Shown one piece after another: positions 63,180 through 64,000 of a stretch of 64,000 nucleotides of DNA; position 1 is the stretch's first letter, and the number at the start of each line of letters is the position of its first letter. The notes beneath the pieces are model-generated. The model saw only the letters and a program-made list of their open reading frames with translations, was not told where the DNA came from and did not search any database. The translations under genes and the position numbers were made by a program. Origin of the DNA: Bradyrhizobium hereditatis (lineage in GTDB: Bacteria; Pseudomonadota; Alphaproteobacteria; Rhizobiales; Xanthobacteraceae); NCBI RefSeq assembly GCF_020329435.1, contig NZ_JAGKJK010000004.1:124001-188000 (forward strand), written 5' to 3'.

Positions 63180-64000
63180 TTATTCGCGAAGCAGCTCCAT
63201 CACCGCCGCCGCAAACGCCTCAGGTGCCTCCTGCGGCAGATTGTGCCCGGCCCCCGGCACGACGCGGTGGACGCGACGTCCGGTGAATTTCGGCGCGCTG
63301 GCGGCGCCATCGGTCGCGGGCGCAACCCCATCATCGGCGCCATCCAGCGTGATTGACGGCACGGTGATCGGAGGCAGCGTCGCCAGCCTCTTCTGGATTC
63401 CAGCGTATTGCGGATCACCCTCGGCAAGACCGAAGCGGTGACGATAGCTGTGGACCACAACATCGACGTAATCGGGATTGTCGTGGGCCACTGCGGTGCG
63501 CTCGAAGCAAGCATCGTCGAACGCCCAGCTCGGCGACCATTGTTTCCACAAGATCCTCGCGATCTCGCGCCGGTTGGCGGCGAGCCCGGCGCGGCCGCGC
63601 TCGAGGTTAAAGTAATACTGGTACCACAGCGCCAGCTCGCGTTCGGGACGCATCGGCACCATGGCATTGGCGATATCCTGGATCAGGTAGGAGTTGACGC
63701 AGACGAGCCCGATGCAGCGCTCCGGCCACAGCGCCGCGCCGACGCAGGCCGCGCGGCCGCCCCAGTCATAACCTGCAAACACGGCGCGCTCGATGCCAAG
63801 CGCGTCCATCAGTGCCATCATGTCGGCGCCAACCGCCGCCTGCTCGCCGGAGCGCGGCGCATGCACATCGCGAAACCGGGTCGGCCCGTAGCCGCGCAGA
63901 TAGGGGACGATGACGCGACAGCCTTGGGCGGCCAGTTCCGGCGCGACATCGACATAGGAATGGATGTCGTAAGGGAATCCGTGCATCAGCATCACGGCCG
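63180..64000 (-). CDS. Alpha/beta hydrolase, 5'-truncated by window edge
   Basis: An epoxide-hydrolase/haloalkane-dehalogenase-like alpha/beta hydrolase. The window ends inside the gene, with the frame open past MLMHGFPYD, the oxyanion HGFP loop. The nucleophile elbow is GYDWGGRAA, so the nucleophile is Asp (not Ser), as in epoxide hydrolases and dehalogenases. The catalytic His is in VPGAGHNLPQEAPEA, and the acid is probably in TLDGADDGV. It is convergent with the Tat-like gene, 158 bp apart. The substrate is unknown. Confidence 0.88.
   Translation of the reverse strand, partial: AVMLMHGFPYDIHSYVDVAPELAAQGCRVIVPYLRGYGPTRFRDVHAPRSGEQAAVGADMMALMDALGIERAVFAGYDWGGRAACVGAALWPERCIGLVCVNSYLIQDIANAMVPMRPERELALWYQYYFNLERGRAGLAANRREIARILWKQWSPSWAFDDACFERTAVAHDNPDYVDVVVHSYRHRFGLAEGDPQYAGIQKRLATLPPITVPSITLDGADDGVAPATDGAASAPKFTGRRVHRVVPGAGHNLPQEAPEAFAAAVMELLRE

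Overview
The window is high-GC alphaproteobacterial chromosome, most likely Bradyrhizobium or a close Bradyrhizobiaceae relative. The evidence is codon use, dense ABC/TRAP uptake systems, a liv cluster containing an acyl-CoA ligase, a PQQ dehydrogenase of the XoxF kind, and the characteristic palindromic intergenic repeats (arms such as CCCGGAATGACG and GCCCGGCAATGAC). I saw no rRNA, tRNA, CRISPR array, transposase or phage gene. The species call is inference from gene content only.

Layout. 1-3.2 kb: truncated SDR, crotonase-family enzyme, SnoaL-like protein, GNAT acetyltransferase, DUF1127 protein. 3.3-8.0 kb: LysR regulator and a tricarballylate-type module (tcuA, secreted alpha/beta hydrolase, tcuB). 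8.3-12.9 kb: overlapping three-gene exopolysaccharide operon (HlyD-like protein, six-hairpin glycosidase-like protein, processive GT2 synthase) reminiscent of curdlan synthesis genes. 13.0-19.8 kb: DedA protein, DctPQM TRAP transporter, Rieske ferredoxin and two tandem amidohydrolases. 19.9-21.5 kb: CinA-C amidohydrolase and VOC protein. 21.6-24.7 kb: type I secretion adaptor and ATPase. 24.8-27.3 kb: frameshifted thioesterase, LysR, YeaQ-like protein, small hypothetical protein. 27.4-36.6 kb: Dpp-type ABC transporter operon with an amidase and a tiny AtzG/GatC-like partner embedded in it, and two divergent binding-protein genes, each with a canonical sigma-54 promoter. 36.7-45.7 kb: CHASE2 cyclase, a 1722-residue FecR/VCBS surface protein and a divergent LapG-like cysteine protease. 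45.9-48.9 kb: PQQ alcohol dehydrogenase, cytochrome c and XoxJ-like binding protein. 49.1-56.0 kb: liv transporter with acyl-CoA ligase. 56.3-58.5 kb: ABC-2 type ATPase and a frameshifted permease. 58.6-63.0 kb: an unusual four-gene operon (TelA, SBP-VWA lipoprotein, XpaC-like membrane protein, Tat-like SBP). 63.2-64.0 kb: truncated alpha/beta hydrolase.

How the parts work together. Most of the window is scavenging and catabolic capacity: carboxylates (TRAP, tcu), amides or peptides (Dpp plus amidase, probably nitrogen-controlled), branched or acyl substrates (liv plus ligase) and alcohols (PQQ dehydrogenase). A second theme is the cell surface: a polysaccharide synthase, a type I exporter, and a large secreted repeat protein with a possible LapG-like release protease. 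The best candidate for an undescribed system is the TelA/SBP-VWA/XpaC/SBP operon at 58626-63021. It carries two substrate-binding-protein folds but no cognate transporter permease, tied to a metal-binding VWA domain and to tellurite-resistance-type proteins.
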